This document shows positions 43,600-56,100 of a stretch of DNA of 64,000 nucleotides, piece after piece. The DNA comes from Closterium sp. NIES-65 (lineage: Eukaryota > Streptophyta > Zygnematophyceae > Desmidiales > Closteriaceae). A program made the translations under genes and the position numbers. The DNA lies in assembly GCA_948144175.1 (NCBI GenBank), contig CANXME010002453.1, positions 800,001-864,000 on the forward strand. The letters are read 5' to 3'. Position 1 is the stretch's first letter, and each line of letters opens with the position of its first letter. The notes beneath the pieces were generated by a model. It had not been told where the DNA came from. It made no database searches and worked only from the letters and a program-made list of their open reading frames with translations.

Positions 43600-44687
43600 G
43601 CGGCAGGGGAGTGTCAACGGAGTTGGGTATTGGCCCCGTCCTCGCTTGGGCGGAGCCGACTTTGTGGTCAGGTGTGAGGGGAGCAGCCGACCTGCAGCAG
43701 TGGGTGAGCTGGTCGACGAGGAGGTCGACCTGCACGTGGAACCACTGCACGTGCGCCAACTTCAGGGTGGCGCCGACTTCAGGGGAGGTCGACTTGGGAG
43801 TCGACCTGCGGATGACGTCGAAGCCGACTTCGGCGGTCGGCTAACGGACCGCTGGTCGACCTTCGGGTGGTCGACTGGACCTGGTGGTCGACGAAGGAGG
43901 GACCGACGTCGACCTTGACGCAGGACACCGAGCAGTCGGGCGTCGAGTAGCGGGGCGTCAACTTCGTGACGCTCTTCGGGCGGCCGACGTGGGTGGTCGG
44001 CCGACTGTGCTGGTCGACGTGGAGCTGGTCGACCAGATGGGACGTCGACCTGGAGGAGGTCGACGTGGAGGTGGTCGTCGACTTGGGAGGTCGACGGGCA
44101 CGTACGGGAGCTGCTGGTCGACATGGTTGCCGGGTCAACCAGGTTACCTGGGTGACGAAGTGCTGCGGAGGAGTGCGACGGTCGCCCAGGCGAAGTTGGC
44201 GAGCCCGACCTCGGTGGTGGTATCCCGAGGTCGACGTGGCCGATCAGAGGCAGTCGTCAGCTCGAGGTTGACGTGGTGTTGAGCGCTGTGTAGGTGACGA
44301 GGCTCTGCACGCCAATCACCTGCACGCAGCTGCAAAGCAGGGTGCACTGCTGTCCTGCGTGAGCAACGCTGTCACGCCGTCAACCTGCGACGTTGGCACC
44401 TTGCCTTGCTGGAGCGCGGTCGACCAAGTCGTGCTGGAACGCGGTCGACCAAGCTGCGCTGGCAGTTGGCCCGACCTGAATGCTGGCTCTGATGTAGTCT
44501 TGCTATGCCAACTTCATTGTACCAATTGTTCTGAACTTTTCCTAGTGAAACTCTTGCCAATTTTCCCCGTGAACTAGCAAGTAGTGTACGCATAAGGAAA
44601 ACGACTAAGGAACAGAGAACGCAGAGATCACACGAGCACACGTGCCTAGCCCGTAGCCTAGCTCCCGTTGCTGCAGTTATCTCCGCA
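43600..44687 (+). repeat. Copia-C purine tract and 3' LTR (1,076 bp)
   Basis: Purine tract at 43602-43611, LTR 43612-44687. It lacks the 9-bp GCAGTCGAC present in the 5' LTR near 37921. Otherwise nearly identical. Confidence 0.93.
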
Positions 44688-44692
44688 TGCCC

Positions 44693-45457
44693 GAAGCGCG
44701 CCTAGGGTCGCGCCCATCATAGCGGCCCCGTCGCGTCGCCCTTAGCGGCCCGTCGCGCCGCCCTTACGGTCGCGTCGCGCCGCCCTAACGGCCACGTCGC
44801 GCCGCCCTAGCGGCCTCTCGCGGCCCCGATCAGCCGCCCTTGCAGCCCCGATCCGGCGCCCTTTCACCAGCGGCCCCGTAGCCGCCCTTGCAGCGGCCCG
44901 TCGCCGCCCTTGCAGCGGCCCGTCGCCGCCCTTCTCACGGCCCCGCCGTTCCTTTAACGGCCCCGCCGCCCTCACCTGCGGCCCGCCGCCCTTCCTGCGG
45001 CCCGTCGCCCTTACCTGCGGCCACCGCCGCCCTCACTTGCGGCCCGCCGCCCTTCCTGCGGCCCGTCGCCCTTACCTGCGGCCCCCGCCGCCCTTACCTG
45101 CGGCCCCGCCGCTCTCATCTGCGGCCCCGCCGCTCTCACCTGCGGCCCCGCCAATCTCACCTGCGGCCCCGCCGCTCTCACCTGCGGCCCCGCCGATCTC
45201 ACCTGCGGCCCCGCCGCTCTCACCTGCGGCCCCGCCACTCTCACCGGCGGCCCCGCCGCTCTCACCTGCGGCCTCGCCACTCTCACCTGCGTCCCTGCCG
45301 TCCTGACCTGCGGCCCCGTCCCTTGCTGCAGCGCCGCCCGCCACTCAAGCTGCCCGAGCCGCCTCACCCTCCCGAGCAGCCGACCGCCGCGCCGCCCTGC
45401 AGCAGCACCGCCAAGCCGCCCGGGCAACCGAGCAGCCGGACAGCCGAGCCGCCGAGC
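44693..45457 (+). repeat. Copia-E leader repeats, left arm (part between Copia-C and Copia-D)
   Basis: Tandem units of about 21-24 bp of the type CGGCCCCGCCGCTCTCACCTG (44930-45330), then GAGCCGCC-type units. They mirror 60917-61870 of the right arm. The leader is cut by Copia-D at 45458 and resumes at 52924. Confidence 0.85.
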
Positions 45458-45606
45458 TGTCAAACATTATATATGTTATGCTTGTGTAGGCTACAGTGGG
45501 TTAGCCTATAGGGGGTACACAATTCTAGGGTTCACTACTTGTACTCATTTCACTTCTAGTTCATTCATTCTCGTTCTATTCTCAACATGGTATCGAGCAG
45601 GTTCCC
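45458..45606 (+). repeat. Copia-D 5' LTR and primer site
   Basis: TGTCAAACATTATATATG... to ...TATTCTCAACA, then the primer site at 45588-45606. Confidence 0.95.
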
Positions 45607-45689
45607 CCGTGGGAACTGTGCTTAGGGCCCACCACCTTTAAACTTTTTTTTTCTGCCCGGAGCGCGCTCCGGGCCCTCGCTTTCACTTT

Positions 45690-46600
45690 TTTTTTTCGGC
45701 CTGCCCTGCGGCCCCTAGCCACCCGCGCGCGCCCGTTCAGGCCCCTAGCCGCCCACGCGCCGCCCGTCCCGGCCCCTAGCCGCCCACGCGCCGCCCGTTC
45801 AGGCCCCTAGCCGCCCGCGCGCGCCCGTTCAGGCCCCTAGCCGCCCACGCGCCGCCCGTCCCGGCCCCTAGCCGCCCGCGCGCGCCCGTTCAGGCCCTTA
45901 GCCGCCCGCTGGCCGCCCGTCCCGGCCCCTCGACGCCCGCGCGCCGCCGTCTTGGCCCCTAGCCGCCCGCTGGCCGCCCGTCCCGGCCTCTCGACGCCCG
46001 CGCGCCGCCTGTCCCGGCCCCTGATCGCCCGCGCGCCGCCCGTCCCGGCCCCTAGCCGCCCGCTGGCCGCCCGTCCCGGCCCCTCGACGCCCGCGCGCCG
46101 CCGTCCCGGCCCCTAGCCGCCCGCTGGCCGCTCGTCCCGGCCTCTCAACGCCCGCGCGCCGCCCGTCCCGGCCCCTGATCGCCCGGGCGCCGCCCGTCCC
46201 GGCCCCTAGTCGCCCGCTGGCCGCCCGTCCCGGCCCCTCGACGCCCGCGCGCCGCCCGTCCCGGCCCCTAGCCGCCTGCTGGCCGCCCGTCCCGGCCCCA
46301 AGCCGCCCGCTGGCCGCCCGTCCCGGCCCCTCGACGCCCGCGCGCCGCCGCCCCGGCCCCTAGCCGCCCGCTGGCCGCCCGTCCCGGCCTCTCGACGCCC
46401 ACGCGCCGCCCGTCCCGGCCCCAGATCGCCCGCGCGCCGCCCGTTCCGGCCCCGAGCCGCCCTGTGTCGCTGACTGCCCGAGCCGCCCGAGCCGCCCGCG
46501 CCGCCCGAGCCGCCCGAGCCGCCCGAGCCGCCCTTGCCGCCCGACCCGCCCGACCCGCCCGAGCCGCCTGCACCGCCTGAGGAGCCGAGCCGCTAGTCCT
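45690..46600 (+). repeat. Copia-D GC-rich leader of about 30-bp tandem repeats
   Basis: Roughly 25 degenerate units built on CGGCCCCTAGCCGCCCG, alternating with CGCGCGCC, CTGGCCGCC or TCGACGCC variants, then short GAGCCGCCC units (46480-46590). It lies between the primer site and the gag ATG at 46691. Confidence 0.88.
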
Positions 46601-46690
46601 GCGGAGTTGCTGTTGCTGCTGAGCCGGTTGAGCTGCTGTGCTACTGCGCTGTCCGACCCGTCCTGTCTGGTGAGACCTTCTACTGCTGTC

Positions 46691-49600
46691 ATGGCTACCC
46701 CTAGTGTCCTAGCTTTTGACGCTGAGGGTCGCGCCATTGACTTTGAGGTCTGGTTAGACGACCTGCAGCTGTTCTTACAGTGCGACAGGGCTGACGGCCT
46801 TTCTCTCTTTGACCTCACCTCTGGCGCCTCCCCTGCTCCTGCTGCTGATGCTGATCCCACTGTCCGCTCTCAGTGGGCCACCCGCGATGCTGCTGCACGT
46901 CTTGCTGTGCGTCGCCACCTCCCTACCTCTGAGCGTGTGCACTTTAGTCAGTACAAGAGTGCTCACACCTTGTACGACGCTGTAGTTGCGCGCTACTCCT
47001 CCCCTGCCACTGCTGCACTGAGCCGTCTCATGCTTCCCTACCTCTTTCCTGACCTCTCTGCCTTTCCCACTGTCGCTGACCTCATTACGCACCTCCGCAC
47101 TAGTGACACTCGCTACCGCGCCGCCCTTCCTGCTGAGTTCTGCGCTAAGAACCCCCCCCCCCATGTACATCACTCTCTACTACGTAGTCGTGCGCCTCCC
47201 TGACTCCCTTCGCGTAGTCAGGGACCACTTTCTCGCAGTCTGTCCCACCACCCTCACCGTCGACCTCCTCGAGAAGGCCCTCCTCGCAGCGGAGAAGAGC
47301 ATAGTCGCTGTAGGTGCTTCTCGTGGTGACCCTCGCACCCCCATCTTTGAGGGGTGCTCTCCTTCCCCCCTGCTGCCCTCTGTTGCCTGTGCTGCTGCTG
47401 CCGACCTGCTTGGTCTTGAGTCGGTCGGCGCGGCGTCTGCCCCTAGTGGGAGACGTCGCTCCAGCAAGGGCAAGGGGGGCAAGGGCGCGGGTGGAGCTGG
47501 AGGGGGCGGTGGCGGTGGCGGCGGTGGCGGCGGAGGGAGTGGGGGTGGCGGCGGGACTAGTGGTGGGGGTGGTGGTGGTGGTGGCAGCAGCGGCGGAGAC
47601 GGTGGTGGTGGTGGCAGCGGTGGTGGTGGGGGCAGTGGCGGAGGTGGAGGCGGCGGAGGTGGAGGCGGTGGAGGCGGCAGCGGAGGAGGCGGTGGTGGTG
47701 GAGGAGGTGGAGCTGGTCGGGGTGGTACCCAGCAGCGTGGCGGCGGTGGTGGTGGCCAGCGCTCGCAGCGGCAGCAGCAGCAGCGCTCGCGGGACATCCC
47801 TCCGCCTCAGCAGCTTCGTGAGTGGTACGCTGGGCGTCAGAGGGGTGGGGGTACTGGTCCCTGCACCTACGTTCTTCGTTCCGGCGACCGCGCGGGTGAG
47901 CAGTGTGGGGGTGCCCACGCCACCCAGCGCTGCTTTGGCCGCCTGACGGACGCTTGGCGTCAGCAGTTCCCCGGGGCTAGTGAGATCCCTCGCTGGGATG
48001 AGCTTCTTAGGGCTGGTGTAGCGATCTTTGATCTTGATTTTGATGCTATCCTTGCTGCTATGTATGCTGTGACTTATAGTGAGGAGAATGAGGGTTACCG
48101 GTGTTTCCAGCCCGACCCGGGCATTGGTACTGCTGCGCTAGGTGCTTGTGAGGCTGCTGCTCTAGGTGCCAGTGTGTCTGCGCTCTCAGGTACTGGTGAG
48201 ACTGCGCTCTCAGGTACTGCGTCGCCCTCGTCCTCCCTCACTTTCACACTTGACTCCGGGGCTTCTCGCTCCTTCTTTCGAGACCGCACTACCCTTACGC
48301 CGCTCGGCCGGCCGGTTGCAGTCTCCCTTGCTGACCCCTCTGGGGGTCCTGTCCTGTCTCACTTCTCCACTGTCCTCCCGTGTCCGGCTGCCCCTTCGGG
48401 CACCCTGTCTGGTCTGTACCTTCCCTCGTTCTCTACGAACTTGGTGAGTGGTGCGGACCTGCAGGATGCGGGGGTTCACCAGTTCACTCCTGCGAGTCAG
48501 CGGGTGACCCACTGCACGGACGCACGCACAGGCCGACACCTGGCCACCTTCTCGCGTCGGCCGGGGTCGAGTCTCTACACCCTGACCACTTCGTCTCCTC
48601 CTGTCCCTGCGTCCGGTCCGGTAGCTGCGTCAGGTCAGGTGCTTGCTGCTGCGTCCCGGTCAGGTCCTTAGTCTGCCCCCTGTTCTTGTCGCCTCCTGTC
48701 TCACGAGACTCTCCTGTGGCACCACCGTCTTGGCCACCCCTCCTTGCCCCGTCTTCGGAGCATGGCTTCCCGTGTCCTTGTCTCTGGTCTTCCCCAGTCT
48801 CTCCCTCCTCTCCCCTCCGGGCCAGGACCTTCCTGTGTCCCCTGTGTCGAGGGTCGCCTCCGGGCTACTCCTCACTCCTCCCACTTCCCCCCGACAGAGG
48901 CTCCCCTGCAGACGCTTCACATGGATGTGTGGGGCCCAGCCCCCGTCCGTGGGCAGGGTCACGAGCGCTAATTTCTGTTGGTGGTTGACGACTACTCGCG
49001 TTACACCACAGTCCTCCCCTTGCGCAGCAAGGGTGCGGTCACTGAGGTGCTGATCGACTGGATCCGCGAGGCTCGTCTCCAGCTCAGGAAGAGCTTCGGC
49101 TCGGACTTTCCTGTTCTGCGTCTGCACTCGGACAGAGGCGGAGAGTTCTCCTCTCGCCTTCTGCGAGACTACTGTCGTGCACGGGGGATCCGCCAGACCT
49201 TCACGCTTCCGGACTCACCACAGCAAAATGGGATTGCTGAGCGCCGCATTGGCATGGTCATGGATGTCGCTCGTACGTCCATGATGCATGCGGCTGCCCC
49301 CCATTTTCTGTGGCCGTTTGCGGTGAGGTACGCGGCGCATCAGCTCAACCTTCACCCCCGGGTCTCTCGGCCTGCGATGTCCCCAGCCTTGCTGTGGACA
49401 GGGAAGGTTGGTGATGCGTCTGCGTTCCGTGTCTGGGGATCTCGGGCGTTTGTCCGCGACTTGTCTGCGGACAAGCTGTCCCCTCGTGCTGCTCCCTGTG
49501 TCTTCCTTGGCTTCCCCACTGACGCCCCAGGGTGGCAGTTTTACCACCCCTCCTCTCGTCGTGTTCTGTCCTCCCAGGACGTCACGTTCGACGAGTCAGT

Positions 49601-52577
49601 CCCCTTCTACCGTCTCTTCCCCTACCGCACTCCTTCCCTCCCCCCTCCCCCGGACTTTCTTGTGCCGGTTCCCCCCCCGGTAGACCCCCTCCCCCCTCAG
49701 GTTCCTGCCCCCTCAGGTGTGTCCCAGGTAGACGCCGTTGACCCGGTCGAGGTTACTGGTGACTCTGGTGCTGCTGCGGGTGCTGAGCCTGGGGGTGCTG
49801 ACTCTGGGGGTGCTGTGCGCGGGGGTGCTGAGCCGGGGGGTGCTGTACCTGGGGGTGCTACTGCGGAGGGTGCGGAGCCTGGGGGTGCTGAGCCGGGGGG
49901 TGCTGTGCCTGGAGGTGCTGGGTCTGGGGGTACTGGGTCGGGAGCTACTGAGCCTGGGGGTGCTGAGCTGGGAGCTGCTGAGCCTGGGGGTGCTGCGTCT
50001 GGAGCTGCTGAGCCTGGGGTTTCTCTTGCTGCGCCTCGCCGGGAGCCCCTCTCTCCACAGGAGCTGCGCGAGTGGTTCGCTCGCCGCTGGAGGCGTGCTG
50101 CTGAGTCTGGGGGTGCTGCTGGAGCTGGAGCTGGAGCTTCTTCGACCGTCGAGGGTGTTGGTGCTGCCGGTCCCTGAGCTGCTGGGCCTGCGGGTCCTCC
50201 TGGAGCTGGAGCTGCTGAGGGTGTTGGTGCTGAGACTACTGCTGTTGGTCCTGCCGCTGGAGGAGTGGGTGGTGCTGGTGCTGTCGCTGAGGGTGCTGGT
50301 GCTGTCCCTGCTGCGACTGGAGCTGCCGCGCGGCCTCGGCCGTACTTCGTTCCGCTCCTGCAGCAGGTTCTTGGTCTTTCTCCTCCAGTAGAGGGTCCTC
50401 CACCTGTCCAGTCGCAGTCCCTGCTGGAGCCTTCCTCTCCACTGCCTGCTCCCTCTCCTTACACTGGTCCTACTGGAGGTCTTGTTGAGCGTCGTGAGCC
50501 TGCGTCTCGTCCCGCGTTGCCTGTTCGTGCTGCTCGCGCTAGTGGTCGCAGTTCGCGTCAGCGTCCTCCTCCTGTCCCTGGCACGCACCGGATGTCTTTG
50601 CGTCCGTCCACTGCTCCCCTGCGTGCCCCTTTGCCTTCTCCTCCTGAGTCCTCTCTTCCTGCGCTTGCCGACCCTGAGTCGGACTCTCTTCGTGCTGCCA
50701 GTCCTACTGTCACGCGTCTGCTTGCTACTATCGTCACTGACCCCTCTTTTGAGTCCACTGCTGCGTCTGCTCTTGTCGCTGAGCTAGTCGACTTTGCTGC
50801 TCGCTGTCGTCTTGACTACGCTGCTAGTCTTGTTGCTGAGTCTGCGTCTGTCTGTCCTCCGTCCGTCGGGGGTGAGTGTGCTCTTGGCACGGACGTCCTA
50901 GAGGACAGGCAGGAGGAGTTACAGTGTCTAGCGGCTGCTTCACCTCATCTCGCGTCTGTACTGCTTGCCCCTGAGGGAGACCCGGATGCACTAGACATCC
51001 CGACTCCGCGTTCTTACGCGGAGGCCGTAGAGGGTCCCTACTCCTCTTAGTGGCAGGCAGCTATGGATGCAGAGATGGCTTCCTGGAAGTCCACAGGCAC
51101 CTACGTTGACGCGGTTCCCCCTCCTGGGGCGAACATCGTCAGTGGCATGTGGATCTTCAGGGTGAAGCGGCCGCCGGGCTCTCCACCTGTCTTCAAGGCG
51201 CGGTACGTTGCTCGTGGCTTCAGTCAGCGGCAGGGAGTTGACTACTTTCAGACCTTCTCTCCCACCCCGAAGATGACCACTCTTCGGGTGCTGCTGCACA
51301 TAGCCGCTCAGCGCGACTACGAGCTTCACTCTCTTGACTTCAGCACTGCGTTCCTGCAGGGTAGCCTGCACGAGGAGATCTGGCTGCGTCGTCCGCCTGG
51401 CTTCACTGGGACTTTCCCTCCTGGCACCCAGTGGAGCCTCTGACGGCCAGTCTACGGTCTCCGCCAGGCACCGCGTGAGTGGCACGACACACTGAGGACT
51501 ACACTTGCGGCTCTTGGGTTTGCTCCTTCTACTGCTGACCCGTCGCTGTTTCTGCGCACCGACACTTCACTGCCGCCGTTCTACATCCTCGTGTACGTCG
51601 ACAACTTGGTCTTTGCCACAGCGGACACTGCTGGACTCGCCTACGTGAAGTCCGAGCTGCTGAAGAGACACACGTGCACAGACCTGGGTGAACTGCGCAG
51701 CTACCTTGGCTTGCAGATCACTCGGGACAGAGCACGCCGCACCATTACCTTGACTCAGTCACACATGGTGCAGAAGGTCCTTCAGCGCTTCGGCTTCACG
51801 TACTCCTCGCCTCAAGCCACTCCTCTGCCTACTCGCCACTCACTCTCAGCTCTGCCTTCGGATGAGTCCGTAGAGTCGAGTGGTCCGTATGCAGAGCTTG
51901 TTGGCTGCCTCATGTACCTGATGACCTGCACACGACCTGACCTTGCATACCCTCTGAGCATTCTTGCACGCTATGTTGCTCCTGGGAGACACCGACCAGA
52001 GCACATGGCTGCAGCGAAGAGGGTATTGCGCTACCTGTGCAGTACGTCGGGCATGGGGCTAGTGCTTGGAGGGCGGAGTCCAGTGGTCCTTACAGGCCAC
52101 GCGGACGCTTCTTGGGCTGACGACCAGGCTACGCAGCGGTCGTCACAGGGTTACACCTTCAGCCTTGGTTCCGGCTCTGTCTCGTGGCGGTCTACTCGCT
52201 CGTCTTCGGTTCTCGGCTCCAGTTGTGAGGCTGAGATCTACGCCGGGGCCATGGCTACACAGGAGCTTCGCTGGCTCACCTACCTGCTGACTGACCTTGG
52301 AGAGCCGCCTCGTTCTCCTCCAGTGCTGTACGTAGACAACAAGGCCATGCTGGCCTTGTGTCGAGAGCAGCGCTTGGAGCACAGAACGAAGCACATTGCT
52401 CTCCGCTACTTCCTTGCTCGTGAGCTGCAGCAGCGTGGTCAGTTGCGACTTGCGTACGTGGCCTCTGAGGCCAACACTGCTGATGTGTTCACCAAGGCAC
52501 TTGCGCCTTGTGACCATCAGCGCTTTTGCACCCAGCTGGGTCTTGTGCCTGTCTTGCCTCACTTGCTCTCCTCTTGA
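46691..52577 (+). pseudogene. Copia-D gag-pol with frameshift, five nonsense codons and YVDN in RT
   Basis: Gag (MATPSVLAFDAEGR from ATG 46691) shifts frame at the C-run 47152-47162. Thereafter one frame runs to TGA 52575-52577. It is broken at TAG 48669, TAA 48969, TGA 50175, TAG 51048 and TGA 51441. Order: gag C-terminal part (MYITLYYVVVRLPDSL), Gly-rich tail, Cys/His cluster (CGGAHATQRCF), protease LDSGASRSFF (about 48247), pre-integrase (WHHRLGHPSL), and integrase (MDVWGP, HSDRGGEF, SPQQNGIAERR). A GA-rich hinge (49770-50340) leads to RT and RNase H (SWADDQATQRSS, YVDNKAMLAL). In RT the catalytic YVDD reads YVDN (51594-51605), so the second Asp is lost. This copy cannot make active RT. 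Confidence 0.9.
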
Positions 52578-52788
52578 CTTTACTTGTACTGTGACATATA
52601 TATATACCTGCTCTTGCTTGTCTAGTTTTATATATATGTCTGTACTCCTGCATGTGAACTGGCCTCTGGCCCTGCTCTTGTGCTCGGACTGTGTGGTGAC
52701 TTTGTGATCCACCCTGAGCTTGCTTTGCTTTGCTTTGCTTGACTGGTCTTGTGACCCCTTGTTCTCTCCCACTTTGCCTATGGGGGTG

Positions 52789-52918
52789 TGTCAAACATTA
52801 TATATGTTATGCTTGTGTAGGCTACAGTGGGTTAGCCTATAGGGGGTACACAATTCTAGGGTTCACTACTTGTACTCATTTCACTTCTAGTTCATTCATT
52901 CTCGTTCTATTCTCAACA
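52789..52918 (+). repeat. Copia-D 3' LTR
   Basis: 130 bp, identical to the 5' LTR by eye, followed by the CGAGC target duplication. Confidence 0.95.
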
Positions 52919-53140
52919 CGAGCCGCCCAGCAGCCGAGCAGCCGAGCCGCCCTGCAGCCGAGCCGCCCAGCAGCCGAGCCGCCGTACAGCCGAGCCGCCG
53001 GGCCGCCGAGCCGCATTGCAGCCGAGCCGCTGAGCCGCCCTAATGCCGAGCCGCTCGAGCTGCCCCGTCCGGTAAGCACAGCGCCTCTTTCACTGCACTG
53101 CCCTCACCCTACTGTTTGCACTCCTAGTCTACTGTGGTCA

Positions 53141-56100
53141 TGGCTACCCCTAGTGTCCTCGCTTTTGACGCTGAGGGTCGAGCCATTGACTTGGACGTCT
53201 AGGTAGATGACCTGCAGCTGTTCTTACAGTGCGATAGGGCAGACGGTCTCTCTCTCTTTGACCTCACCTCTAGCGCTTCTCCTGCCCCTGCTGCTGATGC
53301 TGACGCCACTGTTCGCTCCCAGTGGGCCACGCGCGACGCTGCTGCACGTCTTGCTGTGCGTCGCCACCTCCCTACCTCCGAGCGTGCGCACTTTAGTCAG
53401 TACAAGAGTGCTCAGACCTTGTACGACGCTGTAGTTGCACGCTACTCCTCCCCTGCCACTGCTGCACTGAGCCGTCTCATGCTACCGTACCTCTTCCCTG
53501 ACCTTGCTGCCTTTCCCACAGTCGGTGACCTCATTACGCACCTCCGCACTAGTGACACTCGCTACCGCGCTGCGCTTCCTGCTGACTTCTGCGCCAAGAA
53601 CCCCCCCCCCCCCCCCCCCCCATGTACATCACCCTCTACTACATCGTCACCCGACTCCCTGACTCCTTTCGCGTAGTCACGGACCACTTCCTCGCAGTGT
53701 GCCCCACCACTCTCACTGTTGACCTCCTCGAGAAGGCCCTCCTAGCGGCGGAGAAGAGCATAGTCGCTGTAGGAGCCTCTCGTGGTGACCCCCGCACCCC
53801 TGTCTTTGAGGGGTGTTCTCCCTCCTCCCTCTTGCCCTCTGTTGCTTCTGCTGCTGCGGCCGACCTCGTTGGTTTTGAGTCGGTCGGTGCTGCATGTGCC
53901 CCTTCGGGGAAGCGCCGCACAGGCAGGGTCAAGGGGGGCAAGGGCGCTGGAGGAGCTGGCGGGGGAGGTGGAGGTGGCGGTGGAGGCGACGGAGGGAGTG
54001 GGGGTGGTGGTGGGAGTGGTGGAGGGGGTGGGGATACCGGTGGCAGCAATGGAGGCGGAGGCGGCGGCGGTGGCGGAGGGAGCGGAGGCGGCGGTGGTAG
54101 CGGAGGCGGCGGTGGTGGCAGAGGCGGCGGTGGTGGCGGAGGCGGCGGAGGCGGTGGAGGTGGCGGTGGAGCTGGTCGCGGGTATACGCAGAGGAGTGGC
54201 TCCGGTGGTGGTCCGCGCCAGCAGCAGCAGCACGGTCGTGAGACCCTGTCCCCTCAGCAGCTCCGTGAGTGGTACACTCCACGCCAGCGGGGTGGGGGTT
54301 TTGGTCCATGCACCTACGTCCTGCGCACCGGCGACCGTGTGGGTGAGCAGTGTGGGGGTGCGCACCCCATCCACCGCTGTTTTGGCCGCCTGACGGACGC
54401 GTGGCGTCACCAGTTCCCTGAGGCCACAGAGATCCCTCGCTGGGGCGAGCTGTCTAGGGCGGGAGTGGCCATCTATGATCTTGATTTTGATGCTATTCTT
54501 TCTGCCATGTATGCTGTGACTATTAGTGATGAGGGTGACTGTTACCGGTGTTTCCCGCCCGATCCGAACATTGAGACTGCTGCTCTAGGTACTGGTGAGG
54601 CTGCTTCCCTAGGTGCTTGCGACGCTGCTGCTCTAGGTGCTAGTGCGTCTGCATCCTCAGGTACTGGTGAGTCTGCGCTCTCAGGTACTGCGTCGGCTTC
54701 GGCCTCCCTCACCTTCACCCTTGACTCTGGGGCTTCTCGCTCCTTCTTTCGGGACCGCACGACACTCATGCCGCTTAGTCGGCCGGTTGCGGTGTCTCTG
54801 GCTGACCCCTCTCGGGGTCCTGTCCTGTCTCACTTCTCCACAGTCCTCCCGTGTCCGGCGGCTCCCTCTGGCACCCTGTCTGGTCTCTACCTCCCCTCGT
54901 TCTCTACGAACTTGGTGAGTGGTGCTGACCTACAGGATGGGGGAGTGCACCAGTTCACTATTGCTCGCCTGCGAGTGACGCACTGCACAGAGGCTCTCAC
55001 AGGCCGACACTTGGCTACGTTTACACGTCAGCCGGGGTCGAGCCTGTACACACTGACCACCACGTCTCCTCCAGTTGCTGAGTCTGGTAGGGTAGCTGCG
55101 TCGGGTGTTTGCTGCAGCGTCCAGGTCTGGTCCTGAGTCTGCCCCCTGTTCGTGTCGTCTCCTGTCTCATGAGACGCTCCTCTTGAACCACCGCCTTGGT
55201 CACCCCTCTCTGCTTCGTCTCAGAGGCATGGCCTCCCGTCTTCTGGTCTCCCTCGGTCCCTCCCTCCCCTTCCTAAGGGGCCTGGCCCTACCTGTGTCCC
55301 CTGTGTCGAGGGGCGCCAGCGGGCTGCCCCTCACTCCTCCTAGTTTCCTCCGACGGAGGCCCCGCTGGAGACGCTTCACATGGACGTGTGGGGCCCAGCC
55401 CGCGTCCGTGGACAGGGTCACAAGCGCTACTTCCTGCTCGTTGTTGACGACTACTCGCGTTACACCGCGGTCTTCCCCTTGCGCAGCAAGGGTGATGTCA
55501 CTGAGGTGCTGATCGACTGGATCCGCGCAGCTCGTCTCCAGCTCAGGCAGAGCTTTGGCTTGGACTTTCCTGTTCTGCGTCTGCACTCGAACAGAGGTGG
55601 AGAGTTTTCCTCTGGCCTTCTGAGAGCCTACTGTCGCGCACGAGGCATCCGTCAGACCTTCACGATTCCGTACTCTCCGCAGCAAAATGGGATTGTTGAG
55701 CGCCGCATTGGCATGGTCATGGACGTCGCTCGTACGTCCATGATGCATGCGGCTGCCCCCCATTTTCTGTGGCCGTTTGCGGTGAGGTACGCGGCGCATC
55801 AGATCAACCTTCACCCCAGGGTCTCCAGGCCGGAGACCTTCCCAGCCTCGCTGTGGACGGGGAAGGTTGGCGATGCGTCGGCGTTCCGGGTCTGGGGATC
55901 TCGGGCGTTTGTCCGCGACTTGTCTGCGGACAAGCTGTCCCCTCGTGCTGCTCCTTGCGTCTTCCTGGGGTTCCCCCCTGACGCACCTGGGTGGCAGTTC
56001 TACCACCCCACCTCTCGCCATATTCTGTCCTCCCAGGACGTCACGTTTGACGAGTCGGTCCCCTACTACCGCCTCTTCCCCTACCGCACTCCGTCCCTCC

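Larger units (their letters stand above)
37134..44687 (+). mobile_element. Copia-C: almost complete Ty1/Copia element with long LTRs
   Basis: 7,554 bp. LTRs 37134-38218 and 43612-44687 are flanked by TGCCC (37129-37133 and 44688-44692) and differ by about seven substitutions and one 9-bp indel by my reading. It has a primer site, one long gag-pol frame, and a purine tract (GGCAGGGGAG) directly before the 3' LTR. It sits in the Copia-E leader of the left arm; the right arm shows the uninterrupted sequence CTGCCCGAAGCGCGCC. Confidence 0.96.
45458..52918 (+). mobile_element. Copia-D: full-length Ty1/Copia element with identical LTRs
   Basis: 7,461 bp. The 130-bp LTRs 45458-45587 and 52789-52918 are identical by my reading. 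Target duplication CGAGC lies at 45453-45457 and 52919-52923. Primer site TGGTATCGAGCAGGTTCCC at 45588, purine tract TATGGGGGTG before the 3' LTR. Identical LTRs make it among the youngest insertions in the window. Confidence 0.96.

Noticed and set aside
37134-45457. Two independent Copia-E insertions at the same site instead of an inverted duplication
   Set aside because: Identical insertion base, matching flanks, matching leader, gag and integrase, and equal net arm lengths make a single insertion followed by duplication far more likely.
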